The notes under the pieces are model-generated. The model was given only the letters and a program-made list of their open reading frames with translations, was not told where the DNA came from and did not search any database. Below are positions 36,151 to 45,060 of a stretch of DNA of 53,561 nucleotides, piece by piece (position 1 is the first letter of the stretch; each line of letters begins with the position of its first letter). The DNA is from Streptococcus sp. S784/96/1 (GTDB lineage Bacteria > Bacillota > Bacilli > Lactobacillales > Streptococcaceae), in contig NZ_CACVCC010000017.1 of NCBI RefSeq assembly GCF_902729355.1, positions 1 through 53,561 of the forward strand, read 5' to 3'. The position numbers were made by a program, and so were the translations under genes.

Positions 36151-37173
36151 TTAAAGAAATGGGGCGTAAGCTGTGGCAAGTTTTTGTAAAAGTTCTCTTT
36201 TTTCAGCATCACTAGCAAAGGAACCTCTAATAGCATCCTGATTATGCTGATAAAAATCGCTAACCGTTGCACTAAAATGGGTTGCATAAAGGGAGTATTC
36301 CTTTGCTAAATCGGTATCAGATACTGTACAATTATCTGTGTTAATCGAGATATTAGCCCCCGCTGCTTTTAACTCAAGATAAGGATGATCTGCAATTGTC
36401 TCAATTGCCTTCGTTTGTAAATTACTTGTAAGAGCTAGTTCTGCTATCAAATCTGCAGCAACAAACGACTCAAGCAAGCCTGAAATTTCCATAATAGTTG
36501 TTGTATACCCTGTTCGCTTAACACCTACTTGAATAGCATAGGCAATATTAGTCGCACAACCACATTGTTCACCAACATGCAAGGTCCTATTAATGCCCAA
36601 GTTGTGTGCATGCTGAATACCTTTTTCCAAAACCTTTGCTGGGAAATCAACTTCATTTCCAGCAAAATTTGCCCCTACAACGTCGACCTCACCACTTGCT
36701 TTAGCTTCTGAAAACATAGACATGGTTGCTTCTAAATCATTTTGTCGCAACCCACATACTATAAGCTTTGGCAATAATATCAAATTCTTTTTCGGCTCTT
36801 TTCAGACCGCAACAGACAGCCTTGATTACTTCTGCAATGGATAATTCCTTATCTGTTGATAATTCTGGTGCAAATCGAATTTCCGTATAAATAACATTTT
36901 CTTGTGCAGATTGTCTGACAACATCATAGGCCACTAACTCCAGCGCCTCTTTAGTTTGCAACATTGGGCGAATGAAATCAAAGGTTTTAAGGCAGTCATT
37001 TAAACTTGTAATGTCGGCTAGCACTGTGACTAATGTTTTTAACTCATTATCATCCATTGGAATAGAAATAGCTGCCTCTCAGCTAATTGACGAGTAGTTG
37101 GTAATGATAGCAATCCATCTAAATGACAGTGTAATTCAGTTTTTGCAAGTTAATGTAGGTCTGTGTGTACCAT
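36151..37173 (-). pseudogene. add: Adenosine deaminase, inactivated
   Basis: From ATG 37173 (AAGGAG upstream) the reading is MVHTDLH, TAA, then LAKTELHCHLDG with the zinc HxH. A frame shift lies near 37075 and another near 36740-36780, after which the frame is open to 36151. The C-terminal half keeps HVGEQCG, TSNLQTKAI and ISINTDN-TVSDT, but the second catalytic region reads IAELALTSN where a Cys-Pro is usual. One nonsense and two frameshift lesions in one gene show real decay. Adenosine deaminase converts adenosine to inosine in purine salvage. Confidence 0.88.
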
Positions 37174-37346
37174 GAGAAAACTCCTTGTCTAAAACGTTTT
37201 CACCATCGTAACATACTTTTTTTAAAATCAATAGAGAAACTAAAGTTTTAGGTAGTCTTTAGTTTTTATGAATTTTCTAAAGATTATCTTTAAACTATCC
37301 AAAGCTTCTAAATCTATACTTGGTTTTGGAATCCAAATTCAAAAAA

Positions 37347-37790
37347 CTAATTTCTCAAAACCACTAAAATTGTTTTTTCCCAACTCGTATCAATAGAAAT
37401 TTCTTTCATCTCTGAGACTTCTATTTTCTTAACACTGAAATAGGTTTTACCACCATACCTGATATTAAAATCATCATCACTTTCTTCAACAATTTCTTGA
37501 AAAGACATGTTATCCCCCAAGGTAAAATTATACCGTTCCATCTCAGAAAGTTGTTCTCTAGCAGCTAAAAGATAAACTTCCCTTGTAAAAGGCTTCTCTA
37601 AGTTAAAAGCCTTTCTTTCATCAGTCAACGCAAACAACTCAACAATGTTTAATTCTTCTATTACTTCCGAACTAACCTCGTTAATCGTTTGATTCACATC
37701 TTTTATGGTATCATTGACTATCTCACTTGTGCTACAAGCTGTTAAACTTATTGCAAACAATAGTAAAGCTATCACTTTTACAGTTTTCAT
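37347..37790 (-). CDS. Small lipoprotein of unknown function
   Basis: A 147-residue protein that I do not recognise. Its signal peptide ends ISLTAC, so Cys19 would be lipidated; a Ser/Thr/Asn-rich linker and an acidic domain follow. The start ATG directly abuts the TAG of the XRE regulator gene, with AGAGGAGAG upstream, so it is the third gene of the DUF2975-XRE-lipoprotein operon. Its fixed place behind a membrane protein and a regulator suggests that it belongs to the same cell-envelope response, but this is inference. Confidence 0.75.
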   Translation of the reverse strand: MKTVKVIALLLFAISLTACSTSEIVNDTIKDVNQTINEVSSEVIEELNIVELFALTDERKAFNLEKPFTREVYLLAAREQLSEMERYNFTLGDNMSFQEIVEESDDDFNIRYGGKTYFSVKKIEVSEMKEISIDTSWEKTILVVLRN

Positions 37791-38009
37791 CTACTCTTCT
37801 CCTCTCTGATATTCCAAAATATCACCTGGCTGACAATCTAATTCCCGACAGATACTAATCAGCGTATTAAACCTCACACCTTTGGCTTTTCCTGTTTTTA
37901 AAATAGATAAATTAGCTTCTGTAATACCAATTTTTTCAGCTAATTCTTTGGAAGTGACACCTCTTTTTTTCAAAACACTATCTAAATTGACTTTAATAAT
38001 ATCCATCAT
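37791..38009 (-). CDS. XRE-family helix-turn-helix regulator (YozG-like)
   Basis: A 72-residue single-domain Cro/C1-type DNA-binding protein with a clear helix-turn-helix: TSKELAEKIGITEANLSILKTGKAKGVRF (about residues 18-46, recognition helix EANLSILKTG). The start ATG overlaps the stop of the DUF2975 gene (TGATG), so translation is coupled. Pairs of a DUF2975 membrane protein and a YozG-like regulator are widespread in Firmicutes. It very likely binds the two palindromes in its own promoter region at 38537-38586. Confidence 0.9.
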   Translation of the reverse strand: MMDIIKVNLDSVLKKRGVTSKELAEKIGITEANLSILKTGKAKGVRFNTLISICRELDCQPGDILEYQRGEE

Positions 38010-38518
38010 CAAATAATACTTTCTGAATCTTCTTGTGCCGCTCTGCCATTTTTTAAAATAAGGTGCCCTGTAAAAGCAATCAGTAAAAAGACAAGATTAA
38101 GCCTATAATCTCCAAAAGAAGATTGACTAAAGAGATCACTGGCATTACGAATAGCAAAATAATAAAGCGTCACATTACTAATAAATTGTATCGTTAAAAT
38201 CAAAGCAAAAATCCAAACCAAACGTAAGCTAGACACAATGTTGGTTTTCGCAAAATAAGTTTCTTGTGAGAGATTTTTGAAAATTGGCTGACAATATCTG
38301 GCAATCAATCCGTAGAGAATCAGTATCAAGATAGCCATCACGGTAAGCCATATAAGCAACCAGTAAGGTAATTTAAACTCTATCAAAACATCTGTAACCA
38401 TTGGTTTAAACACCAGGAAACACATTCCTCCAAATGCAACAATTCCAGCCAATACATAAAAGAAGTATTGAGCGATATAAGCTATTATTGACAAGCCTTT
38501 AAATACAACCGATGCCAC
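38009..38518 (-). CDS. DUF2975 family membrane protein
   Basis: A 169-residue protein with four predicted membrane helices, fitting DUF2975. Function is unknown; in these pairs it is thought to sense or respond to envelope conditions together with the small XRE protein encoded next. GTG 38518 is chosen because AAGGAGG ends 8 nt before it; the in-frame TTG at 38524 is only 2 nt from that site. It is the first gene of a three-gene operon driven by a strong promoter with two operators. Confidence 0.85.
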   Translation of the reverse strand: MASVVFKGLSIIAYIAQYFFYVLAGIVAFGGMCFLVFKPMVTDVLIEFKLPYWLLIWLTVMAILILILYGLIARYCQPIFKNLSQETYFAKTNIVSSLRLVWIFALILTIQFISNVTLYYFAIRNASDLFSQSSFGDYRLNLVFLLIAFTGHLILKNGRAAQEDSESII

Positions 38519-38536
38519 AATCAATTCCTCCTTGAG

Positions 38537-38599
38537 ATTATTATAAAACGATAATTACATTTTCAAAATTATCATAAAACAATAATCCTATCTTGTCAA
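38537..38599 (-). promoter_or_regulatory. Promoter with two operators for the DUF2975-XRE-lipoprotein operon
   Basis: TTGACA (38594-38599), a 17-nt spacer and TATGAT (38571-38576). Two 19-bp elements, ATTATTATAAAACGATAAT (38537-38555) and ATTATCATAAAACAATAAT (38568-38586), are 17/19 identical. Each has ATTAT/ATAAT inverted ends, and they are 31 bp apart centre to centre (three helical turns). One covers the -10 box and the other lies just downstream of it, an arrangement that predicts autorepression. Confidence 0.75.
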
Positions 38600-38618
38600 C
38601 TATTTATATGCTAAATTT

Positions 38619-38647
38619 TTGAAAAAAGCGTCTCTTTTTGATAGGCT
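38619..38647 (+). promoter_or_regulatory. Probable promoter of the yghU-like gene
   Basis: TTGAAA (38619-38624), a 17-nt spacer and TGA-TAGGCT (TAGGCT at 38642-38647). The -10 box is weak, but the TG extension helps. Confidence 0.45.
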
Positions 38648-38678
38648 AAGGTCAAGAAAAATAAAAGGAGCTATTCTT

Positions 38679-39467
38679 ATGAGCGATTACATTTTACCTG
38701 AAGTTTGGGAAACCCCTCAACAAATGGGTGGAGCTTGGGGTGGTCTCAATCAACCAACGACCGGAGCCCGTTTTGAACAAACCCTGCCCAAAGGAGACAA
38801 GCCTTTTCAAGTTTATTCACTTGGAACGCCAAACGGCATCAAAGTGACGATTATGTTAGAAGAACTCAAAGAACTGGGTCTTAATGCAGATTATGACCTG
38901 TTCAAAATCAAGATTAGCGAGGGAGACCAATTTGGTTCAGATTTTGTAGCAATCAATCCCAATTCTAAAATCCCTGCTATGTTAGATTTATCAGGGGATG
39001 AGCCAATTCGCGTCTTTGAATCGCCATCTATCTTGCTCTACCTCGCAGATAAATTTAAGGCTTTTATTCCAGAAGATTTTGCCAAACGAACAGAAGTGAT
39101 GAACTGGTTATTCTGGCAGACTGGAGCTGCACCTTTCTTAGGAGGGGGCTTTGGCCACTTCTTCCACTACGCACCTGAAAAAATCGAATACGCCATCAAC
39201 CGCTTTGCTATGGAAGCCAAACGCCAGTTAGATCTTCTTGACAAAGAATTAGCAACCAAACATTTTATCACAGGTGATGATTATACCATCGCCGATATCG
39301 CCATCTGGTCTTGGTACGGTCGTCTCGCGCAAGATAATATTTGGGACCGTGCGGGCATCTTCTTAAATGTAAAAGAATACAAAAATCTCCAACGTTGGAC
39401 AGCAGAAATCGCTAAACGCCCTGCCGTTGTCCGTGGACTTGCTGCAGAACATAAGGAAATTAACTGA
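38679..39467 (+). CDS. YghU-like glutathione S-transferase family disulfide reductase
   Basis: 262 residues. A long N-terminal extension (LPEVWETPQQMGGAWGGLNQPT) typical of YghU is followed by a thioredoxin-like GST domain (FQVYSLGTPNGIKVTIMLEE, IPAMLDLSG, ESPSILLYLA) and a helical domain (GDDYTIADIAIWSWYGRLA). E. coli YghU has disulfide reductase activity with glutathione. There is no catalytic cysteine, and Thr/Asn in TPNG take that place. ATG 38679 has AAAAGGAG 8 nt upstream. Its TGA overlaps the start of the next gene, so they form an operon. Confidence 0.9.
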   Translation: MSDYILPEVWETPQQMGGAWGGLNQPTTGARFEQTLPKGDKPFQVYSLGTPNGIKVTIMLEELKELGLNADYDLFKIKISEGDQFGSDFVAINPNSKIPAMLDLSGDEPIRVFESPSILLYLADKFKAFIPEDFAKRTEVMNWLFWQTGAAPFLGGGFGHFFHYAPEKIEYAINRFAMEAKRQLDLLDKELATKHFITGDDYTIADIAIWSWYGRLAQDNIWDRAGIFLNVKEYKNLQRWTAEIAKRPAVVRGLAAEHKEIN

Positions 39468-39919
39468 TGAACTGGCAACTCAAAACATTTAACGAGCTCA
39501 CTCCACAGCAAATCCATGCCATTTATAAGGCTCGTACAAATGTATTTGTCGTTGAGCAACATTGCCCCTATCCAGAGGTTGACGATTGGGACTTAACTGC
39601 CTTTCATCTGTTTCTGGAAAATAGCGGAGCTGTTATTGCTTATTGCCGATTGATAGAGACAGCTGACGAGGTCAAACTAGGGCGAGTTTTGGTTGTACAA
39701 AGCTACCGACAAAATGGACTTGGACGTGATTTGGTCACCAAAGCACTTGAGGTTTCAGCCCAGCTTTTCCCTCAAAAAAACATCTATGCCCAGGTCCAAG
39801 CCTATCTCAAAAACTTTTATGCTTCATTTGGTTTTGAAGCAACTTCTGCAGAATATACAGAAGATGGCATCCCACATTTGGACATGATACAAGGAGAAAC
39901 TGGCAGGCTTATGCTATAA
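39467..39919 (+). CDS. GNAT family N-acetyltransferase (ElaA-like)
   Basis: A 150-residue acetyltransferase. The ElaA-like N-terminus (LKTFNELTPQQIHAIYKARTNVFVVEQ) is followed by the acetyl-CoA loop (VVQSYRQNGLGRDLV) and AQVQAYLKNFYASFGF. Members transfer acetyl from CoA to an amine; the acceptor for ElaA is not known. The start overlaps the yghU stop (TGATG). An internal TGC-TATAAT at its 3' end (39915-39920) probably starts the next gene separately. Confidence 0.9.
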   Translation: MNWQLKTFNELTPQQIHAIYKARTNVFVVEQHCPYPEVDDWDLTAFHLFLENSGAVIAYCRLIETADEVKLGRVLVVQSYRQNGLGRDLVTKALEVSAQLFPQKNIYAQVQAYLKNFYASFGFEATSAEYTEDGIPHLDMIQGETGRLML

Positions 39920-39945
39920 TGAAGAAAATGATGTGAGAGGTAGTT

Positions 39946-40878
39946 ATGACATTTAATAGTATTCTTGAAAAAATTAAAACTTACGACACGATTATTATTC
40001 ACCGCCACCAGCGACCTGATCCTGATGCCATCGGTTCTCAAATTGGACTGCGTGAGATTATCCGCACTAATTTTCCTGAAAAAAACGTTTTAGCTACTGG
40101 CATTAACGAACCAACCCTATCTTGGATTGCGGAGATGGATCAAGTGGCTGATAGCGACTATGAAAATGCCTTGGTTATCGTTACAGATACGGCTAACACA
40201 CCCCGCATCGATGATGAGCGTTATACAAAAGGCAACTTCCTCATTAAAATCGACCACCATCCTAACGAAGATGCTTACGGTGATATTGTCCATGTCGATA
40301 CAACAGCCTCATCTGCTAGCGAGATTATTACAGATTTTGCCCTAACCGTTGGATTGCAACTGTCTGATTTTGCGGCTTCGGTACTCTACAATGGTATTGT
40401 AGGTGATACTGGGCGATTTTTATACCCTGCTACAACAAGCAAAACCATGCAAATTGCTGCTAAGTTGCGCGAATATGACTTTGATTTTTCAGCCATGGCT
40501 CGTCGCATGGACTCCTTCCCTATGAAAATTGCTAAGCTTCAAGGTTATGTCTTTGATCATCTTGTTGTTGATGAAAATGGGGCTGCGCGTGTCGTCTTAA
40601 CTCAGAAAGTTATGTCAGACTTTGAGGTTACTGAAGCTGAAACCTCTGCCATTGTTGGCACACCTGGCAAAATTGATAGCGTTGAAAGTTGGGCAATCTT
40701 TGTCGAACAATCAGACGGTACTTATCGTGTTCGTCTCCGCAGTAAGACAGCCATCATCAATGGCATCGCCAAACGCCATGATGGTGGTGGACATCCCCTT
40801 GCCAGCGGAGCCAATTCTTATAGTTTAGAAGAAAACGAGCAAATTTATCAAGAAATCAAAGAATTATTAGCTAAATAA
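39946..40878 (+). CDS. nrnA: DHH/DHHA1 phosphoesterase (NrnA / Pde2-like)
   Basis: 310 residues. The DHH domain has [13 protein letters not shown] (metal ligands), VTDTAN and the name-giving IDHHP; the DHHA1 domain has [13 protein letters not shown] and [10 protein letters not shown]. NrnA-type enzymes degrade short RNA oligonucleotides, remove the phosphate of pAp, and in streptococci (Pde2) hydrolyse the dinucleotide pApA in c-di-AMP turnover. The family and size support this; which activity dominates is not visible. GAGAGG precedes the ATG. TATAAT at 39915-39920 with TGC in front gives it a promoter inside the 3' end of the GNAT gene. Confidence 0.93.
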   Translation: MTFNSILEKIKTYDTIIIHRHQRPDPDAIGSQIGLREIIRTNFPEKNVLATGINEPTLSWIAEMDQVADSDYENALVIVTDTANTPRIDDERYTKGNFLIKIDHHPNEDAYGDIVHVDTTASSASEIITDFALTVGLQLSDFAASVLYNGIVGDTGRFLYPATTSKTMQIAAKLREYDFDFSAMARRMDSFPMKIAKLQGYVFDHLVVDENGAARVVLTQKVMSDFEVTEAETSAIVGTPGKIDSVESWAIFVEQSDGTYRVRLRSKTAIINGIAKRHDGGGHPLASGANSYSLEENEQIYQEIKELLAK

Positions 40879-40879
40879 C

Positions 40880-40908
40880 TTGTCAAGCTCTGCCATTTTT
40901 GATAAAAT
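40880..40908 (+). promoter_or_regulatory. Promoter of rpmE2
   Basis: TTGTCA (40880-40885), a 17-nt spacer and TGA-TAAAAT (TAAAAT at 40903-40908). The leader of about 48 nt has a direct repeat ACTATGG and an AGAAAGGA ribosome site. Confidence 0.75.
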
Positions 40909-40963
40909 TAAAAAGTTAATAACTATGGTACGCAAAGTACTATGGCAGAAAGGAACCATTAAC

Positions 40964-41224
40964 ATGAAAAAAGATATCCATCCAGAATACCGTCCAGTTG
41001 TCTTTCTTGACACTACTACTGGTTACCAATTCCTTAGTGGCTCAACAAAAGCCTCTAAAGAAACTGTAGAGTTTGAAGGTGAAACTTACCCACTTATCCG
41101 TGTGGAAATTTCATCAGATTCACACCCATTCTACACAGGTCGTCAAAAATTCACTCAAGCAGATGGACGCGTGGACAAATTCAACAAAAAATACGGTCTC
41201 AAAGACGCAAACGCTGCGAACTAA
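40964..41224 (+). CDS. rpmE2: 50S ribosomal protein L31 type B
   Basis: 86 residues: [20 protein letters not shown] at the start and [13 protein letters not shown], as in L31 type B. The zinc-binding cysteines of type A are missing, so it needs no zinc; in many bacteria the B form replaces the A form under zinc limitation. The true start is 40964, since [11 protein letters not shown] is the family start and AGAAAGGA is well placed. A strong terminator follows 9 nt after the stop. It forms a transcription unit of its own. Confidence 0.96.
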   Translation: MKKDIHPEYRPVVFLDTTTGYQFLSGSTKASKETVEFEGETYPLIRVEISSDSHPFYTGRQKFTQADGRVDKFNKKYGLKDANAAN

Positions 41225-41233
41225 GACTAGTAG

Positions 41234-41259
41234 CCTTTCCAAATTGGAAAGGTTTTTTT
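41234..41259 (+). terminator. Terminator of rpmE2
   Basis: CCTTTCC-AAATT-GGAAAGG is followed by TTTTTTT. Confidence 0.9.
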
Positions 41260-41274
41260 CTTGGCTTTTAAACA

Positions 41275-41315
41275 TAAAAAATGGGCATTTCCGCAGTTGG
41301 AGATGCCCATTTTTA
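41275..41315. terminator. Second, bidirectional hairpin between rpmE2 and ulaG
   Basis: AAAAATGGGCATTTCC / GGAGATGCCCATTTTT forms a strong stem with A and T tracts on both sides. It can end ulaG transcription from the other direction. A third small repeat GCTAGCTTTTGCTAGC lies at about 41325. Confidence 0.75.
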
Positions 41316-41501
41316 TGGTTGAAAGCTAGCTTTTGCTAGCCTCTTTTATCTGCAATTGTCTTCGTTCTTGCTTTAATGGATTTGCTGTTATCAGCTAACT
41401 TATTAGATGTGTTTCGTAACGGTGTAAGGGATTTAAGATGATACAACACACATTGTTTTCTCTGTGACTTTTCTAGCTGTTCTATATCCACGTCGCTCTT
41501 T
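41316..41501. other. Intergenic DNA between convergent rpmE2 and ulaG
   Basis: No gene with a ribosome site. A plus-strand stretch of about 32 codons (about 41345-41440, with AIVFVLALMDLLLSANLLDV) is open and hydrophobic, but it has no start signal and no recognised homologue. It may be chance or a remnant. Confidence 0.3.
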
Positions 41502-42593
41502 TTAAAGAAGTGCTTTGAACTGGATATCTGAATCTTCTAAGAAGTAATCATCAAATCCACGTGGGTGATGGTACTCAATACGATCCTTATCAAGTGGGTA
41601 AGTGTATTTTCCACCAACTTCCCAAATGAATGGATGGAACTGATATTGTAAACGTTCTTTACGCATCTTCCAAAGTTGAAGGATTTCATCTGTTGATGCC
41701 ATAAAGTTTGACCAGATATCATAGTGAACTGGGATAATAACTTTGGCTCCAAGATTTTCAGCCATGCGCAATAGATCAATTGAGGTCATCTTATCTTGGA
41801 TACCGATTGGATTGTCACCATAGTTATTAATAGCAACGTCAATCTTGAAATCACGTCCGTGTTTCGCAAAATAATTTGAGAAGTGAGAATCGGCACCATG
41901 ATAGATGGTTCCACCAGGCGTTTCAAAGATATAGTTGACCGCTTTTGATGCCATCAAATCGTCCGTCACTGGTAAACCGCGCAAGCTATTGCCATTTTCT
42001 TCATAACCTTCTATTGGAAGCGTCACAAGGCAGGTACGATCAAATGACTCTACCGCTGTCACTTTGATGTCTTTAAAAGCAAAGCTGTCACCTGGTTTGA
42101 CCACTTGGATACGTTCTTCTGGGACACCCCATTTTTTCCAAATATCCGCACAACCACTTGGTCCAACAAATTTAACATGGGACAATTTAGGGTTGTTAAG
42201 AATAGCAGCTGAGGTTGAGATATCCATGTGGTCAGAGTGAACATGTGATACTAAGTAATAATCTAATTCATTGATGGCAAATGGGTCAATGACCATTGGT
42301 TGGACACGGAGGTTCGGCTGTAATTTGCGTACCCCTGACATGTTTGCCATTTGGTGTCCCCAAATCATGTCTTTTACTTTTTTCGTTGATTTTCCACGAT
42401 TTGCCCAAAGATCCATGACAACGTTAGCACCACCTGGTGTTTTAATCCATACGCCACAGTTACCTAGCCACCACATGGCAAAGTTACCTTCCGGTACCAC
42501 TTCTTCTTCAATTTCTTCGTTGAGCCAAGTTCCCCACTCAGGGAAAGTTGATAAAATCCACGATTCGCGTGTGATATCTTGTACTTTAACCAT
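41502..42593 (-). CDS. ulaG: L-ascorbate-6-phosphate lactonase
   Basis: A 363-residue metallo-beta-lactamase-fold hydrolase that opens the lactone of L-ascorbate 6-phosphate to give 3-keto-L-gulonate 6-phosphate. The Mn-binding motif HVHSDHMD and ETPGGTIYHGADSH, NYGDNP and PVHYDIW are as in UlaG, and the length is normal. AGGAGGCG precedes ATG 42593. Its promoter carries a cre site and the same 31-bp box as ulaA. It is separated from the rest of the ula genes by a secreted protein gene and ulaR. Confidence 0.96.
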   Translation of the reverse strand: MVKVQDITRESWILSTFPEWGTWLNEEIEEEVVPEGNFAMWWLGNCGVWIKTPGGANVVMDLWANRGKSTKKVKDMIWGHQMANMSGVRKLQPNLRVQPMVIDPFAINELDYYLVSHVHSDHMDISTSAAILNNPKLSHVKFVGPSGCADIWKKWGVPEERIQVVKPGDSFAFKDIKVTAVESFDRTCLVTLPIEGYEENGNSLRGLPVTDDLMASKAVNYIFETPGGTIYHGADSHFSNYFAKHGRDFKIDVAINNYGDNPIGIQDKMTSIDLLRMAENLGAKVIIPVHYDIWSNFMASTDEILQLWKMRKERLQYQFHPFIWEVGGKYTYPLDKDRIEYHHPRGFDDYFLEDSDIQFKALL

Positions 42594-42639
42594 AATTTAG
42601 AACGCCTCCTAATTCATTTTAGTATTTTCTTATATTCTT

Positions 42640-42696
42640 AGTATAACTCTGTAAACGTTATCAACAAAGACCAAGAAACACACAGTTATGTGTTCA
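42640..42696 (-). promoter_or_regulatory. ulaG promoter with cre site and UlaR-type box
   Basis: The -10 TATACT is at 42640-42645. A perfect cre, TGTAAACGTTATCA, is at 42650-42663. A 31-bp box at 42666-42696 starts AAAGACCAAGAAA and holds ACACA-GTTA-TGTGT; it matches 51815-51845 at 28 of 31 positions. The layout fits activation by UlaR from just upstream of a poor -35 and repression by CcpA. Confidence 0.8.
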
Positions 42697-42811
42697 GAGT
42701 TGGACTGATTGTTCATCTTCATTCCTCTTATAAAACGCTAAAATCCCCATTTCCTCCGATACCAAATTTCTGGTAACATCAGAGAAAAACGAGATTTTCT
42801 TTTTAAGAGTA

Positions 42812-44719
42812 CTAGAATTGGTAATAAGTACGTGGTCCGTAACTATAATCTTGACTACGGTAATGTTCAAGGATACGGTCGTTATCATGGCGAAGTGATG
42901 CTTCTGGCATTTTTAAGCTACGATCATACCCATGGTAGTCTTCATTTGAAATATTGTAAACAGCATTCCAACGATGCGTACGCTTCATAAAGTCATTTCC
43001 TCGGAGCGTATACGTGTGATTTTTATTAGTTCCATCAATGGTGTCATTCCATGTAAGGTCTACATGATAGAAAGCACCATCTACTTTGACAATATTCCAA
43101 GCATGCAGACTATTCATTCCCATGCGAGGATCTCCAAATCCCTGAATATAATAAACATCTAAACCAGCTAACTGTCCCATATCCTTAAAAAGTTGCGCAT
43201 ATGCTTGACATACCGCTTCATTATCCTTCAAAAATGCATAAGGTGTCTGCACTGAGATACCTGTTGGCGTTAGACTACCCACGCCACTATTGGCATAACG
43301 ATAATTTGTCATGATATAATCTTGAATTTTATCAATTTTGGTAACGTCGGTATCTGTCTCGTTAATATTTTGTCGTGTCCATTGACGAATATGATCCATG
43401 TATTCCTGATGTTGAATATCTGTCATGTAATATTCAGGTTTCAAGGTTACGGTGATTTCATCGACACCTTGAAATCCATCAACCCACCAGCTGAAACTTT
43501 TTGAAATACCTCGTGCATTTGGTGTATTTGAAAGGTTCTCCTTGATAAAACGACTAATCCTTTGTGAAAGATCTTCGCCCATTTCCGATTGCTTCAAGGT
43601 AAACTTAATCGTTTTAGTACGCAGACGATGTGCTTCATCCGTACGCTCTTTTAAAGTATCTAAATCACTGATTCCACGGAGATCTGCTAAATCTTGATTA
43701 TAGGCTGTCAAATCAGTATTTCGATAATCTTTGAGGTTATACCCTTCATTCTTGAAGTTTTCCAATGTTGTTAGCATCTTAGGATCAGTATTCGGACGAG
43801 TAGATCTCGTTTGGCGATGGCGATAATCGACGCTATTAGTATAACGACGTGTCGCAGCACGATTCATCTCTTCAATAACATTAATATTATGTTTAATCTG
43901 CTCTGCCGATTGGGCAAGAATAGCAACATTCTCATTGGAGGTATATGACCGCTGATTGATAAACGTAATCAAATCTTCTGTTAATACACGGATTTTTGCA
44001 TTTGTAGTGTGTAAATTATTATTAATCAATCGGTAAGTCTCATCACTAGGATACCAATGCTGAATCATCTTATGTCGTGAATCGTCTAACTGGTCCAATT
44101 CGCTTAACTGAACATAATGTTGCTCGACGAAATTTCCCCTATCATCTATTTTATTTAGTGAGTCATGATACTGTTGTACCTGCACTTCAAAATGTTCGAT
44201 ATGGGGATTGTTTTCAACATGTTCAGTACGATACTGCTGAATAGCTGATGAGGCACGTTTCTGCAAACTATCAACTTCTGCTTTTAATTCGGTTAAAGTC
44301 TGTTGCGATTCTTGTGACAACTCTCTATCGCTACTAATGGCTTTCCACTGAGAATAGTTATATACTAATTGTTTCCGCTCAGCCTCTAGCTGATTATAAT
44401 CATTACGATAGTCACGATACGGATCTTCCCATTCTGATGACATTAGTTCTGAACTGATATCATATACCGTGCTCACATCGTAAAACGGATAATCCTCTGC
44501 TAGGTTTTCTACCGTTCGGTGGCTTACTGGTTCTGTGTGTGTCGCTCCTAAGCCATCCGTTTCTTCAGCAGGATAACCATCTTCAACAATGGTTGTTAAA
44601 AGATTTGCTGCATAACTGCCTGTATAGCTACTGTCAGCTTTTACATCTACTGTACTTACAGTTGTTAGTCCAGCTGTTGTCAGAATAACACTTGCCAGTG
44701 TACGAAATTTTTTGGCCAT
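42812..44719 (-). CDS. Secreted protein with coiled-coil region and transglutaminase-like cysteine domain
   Basis: 635 residues. The signal peptide is about 1-29 (cleavage near VKA-DS). A low-complexity acidic region and a long, mainly helical coiled-coil part (about 90-330) follow. The transglutaminase/protease-like core (about 420-590) has the catalytic triad C504 (NEAVCQAYAQLF), H539 (SLHAWNIV) and D554 (YHVDLTWND). It has no LPXTG or membrane anchor and so is released. Domain members are proteases, deamidases or cross-linkers; which one cannot be told. AAGGGAG lies upstream of ATG 44719. It sits between ulaR and ulaG but has no cre or UlaR box of its own. Confidence 0.85.
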   Translation of the reverse strand: MAKKFRTLASVILTTAGLTTVSTVDVKADSSYTGSYAANLLTTIVEDGYPAEETDGLGATHTEPVSHRTVENLAEDYPFYDVSTVYDISSELMSSEWEDPYRDYRNDYNQLEAERKQLVYNYSQWKAISSDRELSQESQQTLTELKAEVDSLQKRASSAIQQYRTEHVENNPHIEHFEVQVQQYHDSLNKIDDRGNFVEQHYVQLSELDQLDDSRHKMIQHWYPSDETYRLINNNLHTTNAKIRVLTEDLITFINQRSYTSNENVAILAQSAEQIKHNINVIEEMNRAATRRYTNSVDYRHRQTRSTRPNTDPKMLTTLENFKNEGYNLKDYRNTDLTAYNQDLADLRGISDLDTLKERTDEAHRLRTKTIKFTLKQSEMGEDLSQRISRFIKENLSNTPNARGISKSFSWWVDGFQGVDEITVTLKPEYYMTDIQHQEYMDHIRQWTRQNINETDTDVTKIDKIQDYIMTNYRYANSGVGSLTPTGISVQTPYAFLKDNEAVCQAYAQLFKDMGQLAGLDVYYIQGFGDPRMGMNSLHAWNIVKVDGAFYHVDLTWNDTIDGTNKNHTYTLRGNDFMKRTHRWNAVYNISNEDYHGYDRSLKMPEASLRHDNDRILEHYRSQDYSYGPRTYYQF

Positions 44720-45048
44720 AGATACTCCCTTCTTAATGCCATAAGAAAATTAAATTTCTCTTATAAATTAAATTGAACATTTTTTGCGATAGTGTCTAAA
44801 AATTATATCATTTATTACAACTCAAGTAAATGATAAAATGGAAAATACAGAAATAAAATTAATTATTGATAAAATTATGAAAATAGTAAATTATCTATTT
44901 TGTATTATATTTATACATATTCTACAGAAGATTACCTCAAAATATTCAATTTTAACTTTATAATTACTGGTTTCAATTTTTCAGAATAAATCAGTGACCT
45001 TATGAAATGTTTTGGAATTATCTTATTCATGTAATTGTCGTGTGATAA
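44720..45048. other. AT-rich intergenic region upstream of the secreted protein gene
   Basis: No gene on either strand. It is very AT-rich (runs of A/T in 44810-44930) and must hold the promoter of the secreted protein gene, though no clear -35/-10 pair was fixed. From about 45000 the sequence resembles the right part of dispersed repeat B (TTATGAAA, TTCATG-AATTGTCGTG, AAAGGAGAA). Confidence 0.4.
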
Positions 45049-45060
45049 AGGAGAATTAGT

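Noticed and set aside
36151..36783. Shortened, still active adenosine deaminase from the 3' part of add
   Set aside because: It lacks the HxH zinc motif and has no ribosome site, so it cannot be functional.
38619..38678. N-terminal extension of the YghU-like protein from TTG 38619
   Set aside because: The TTG is the -35 box; AAAAGGAG and the family start point to ATG 38679.
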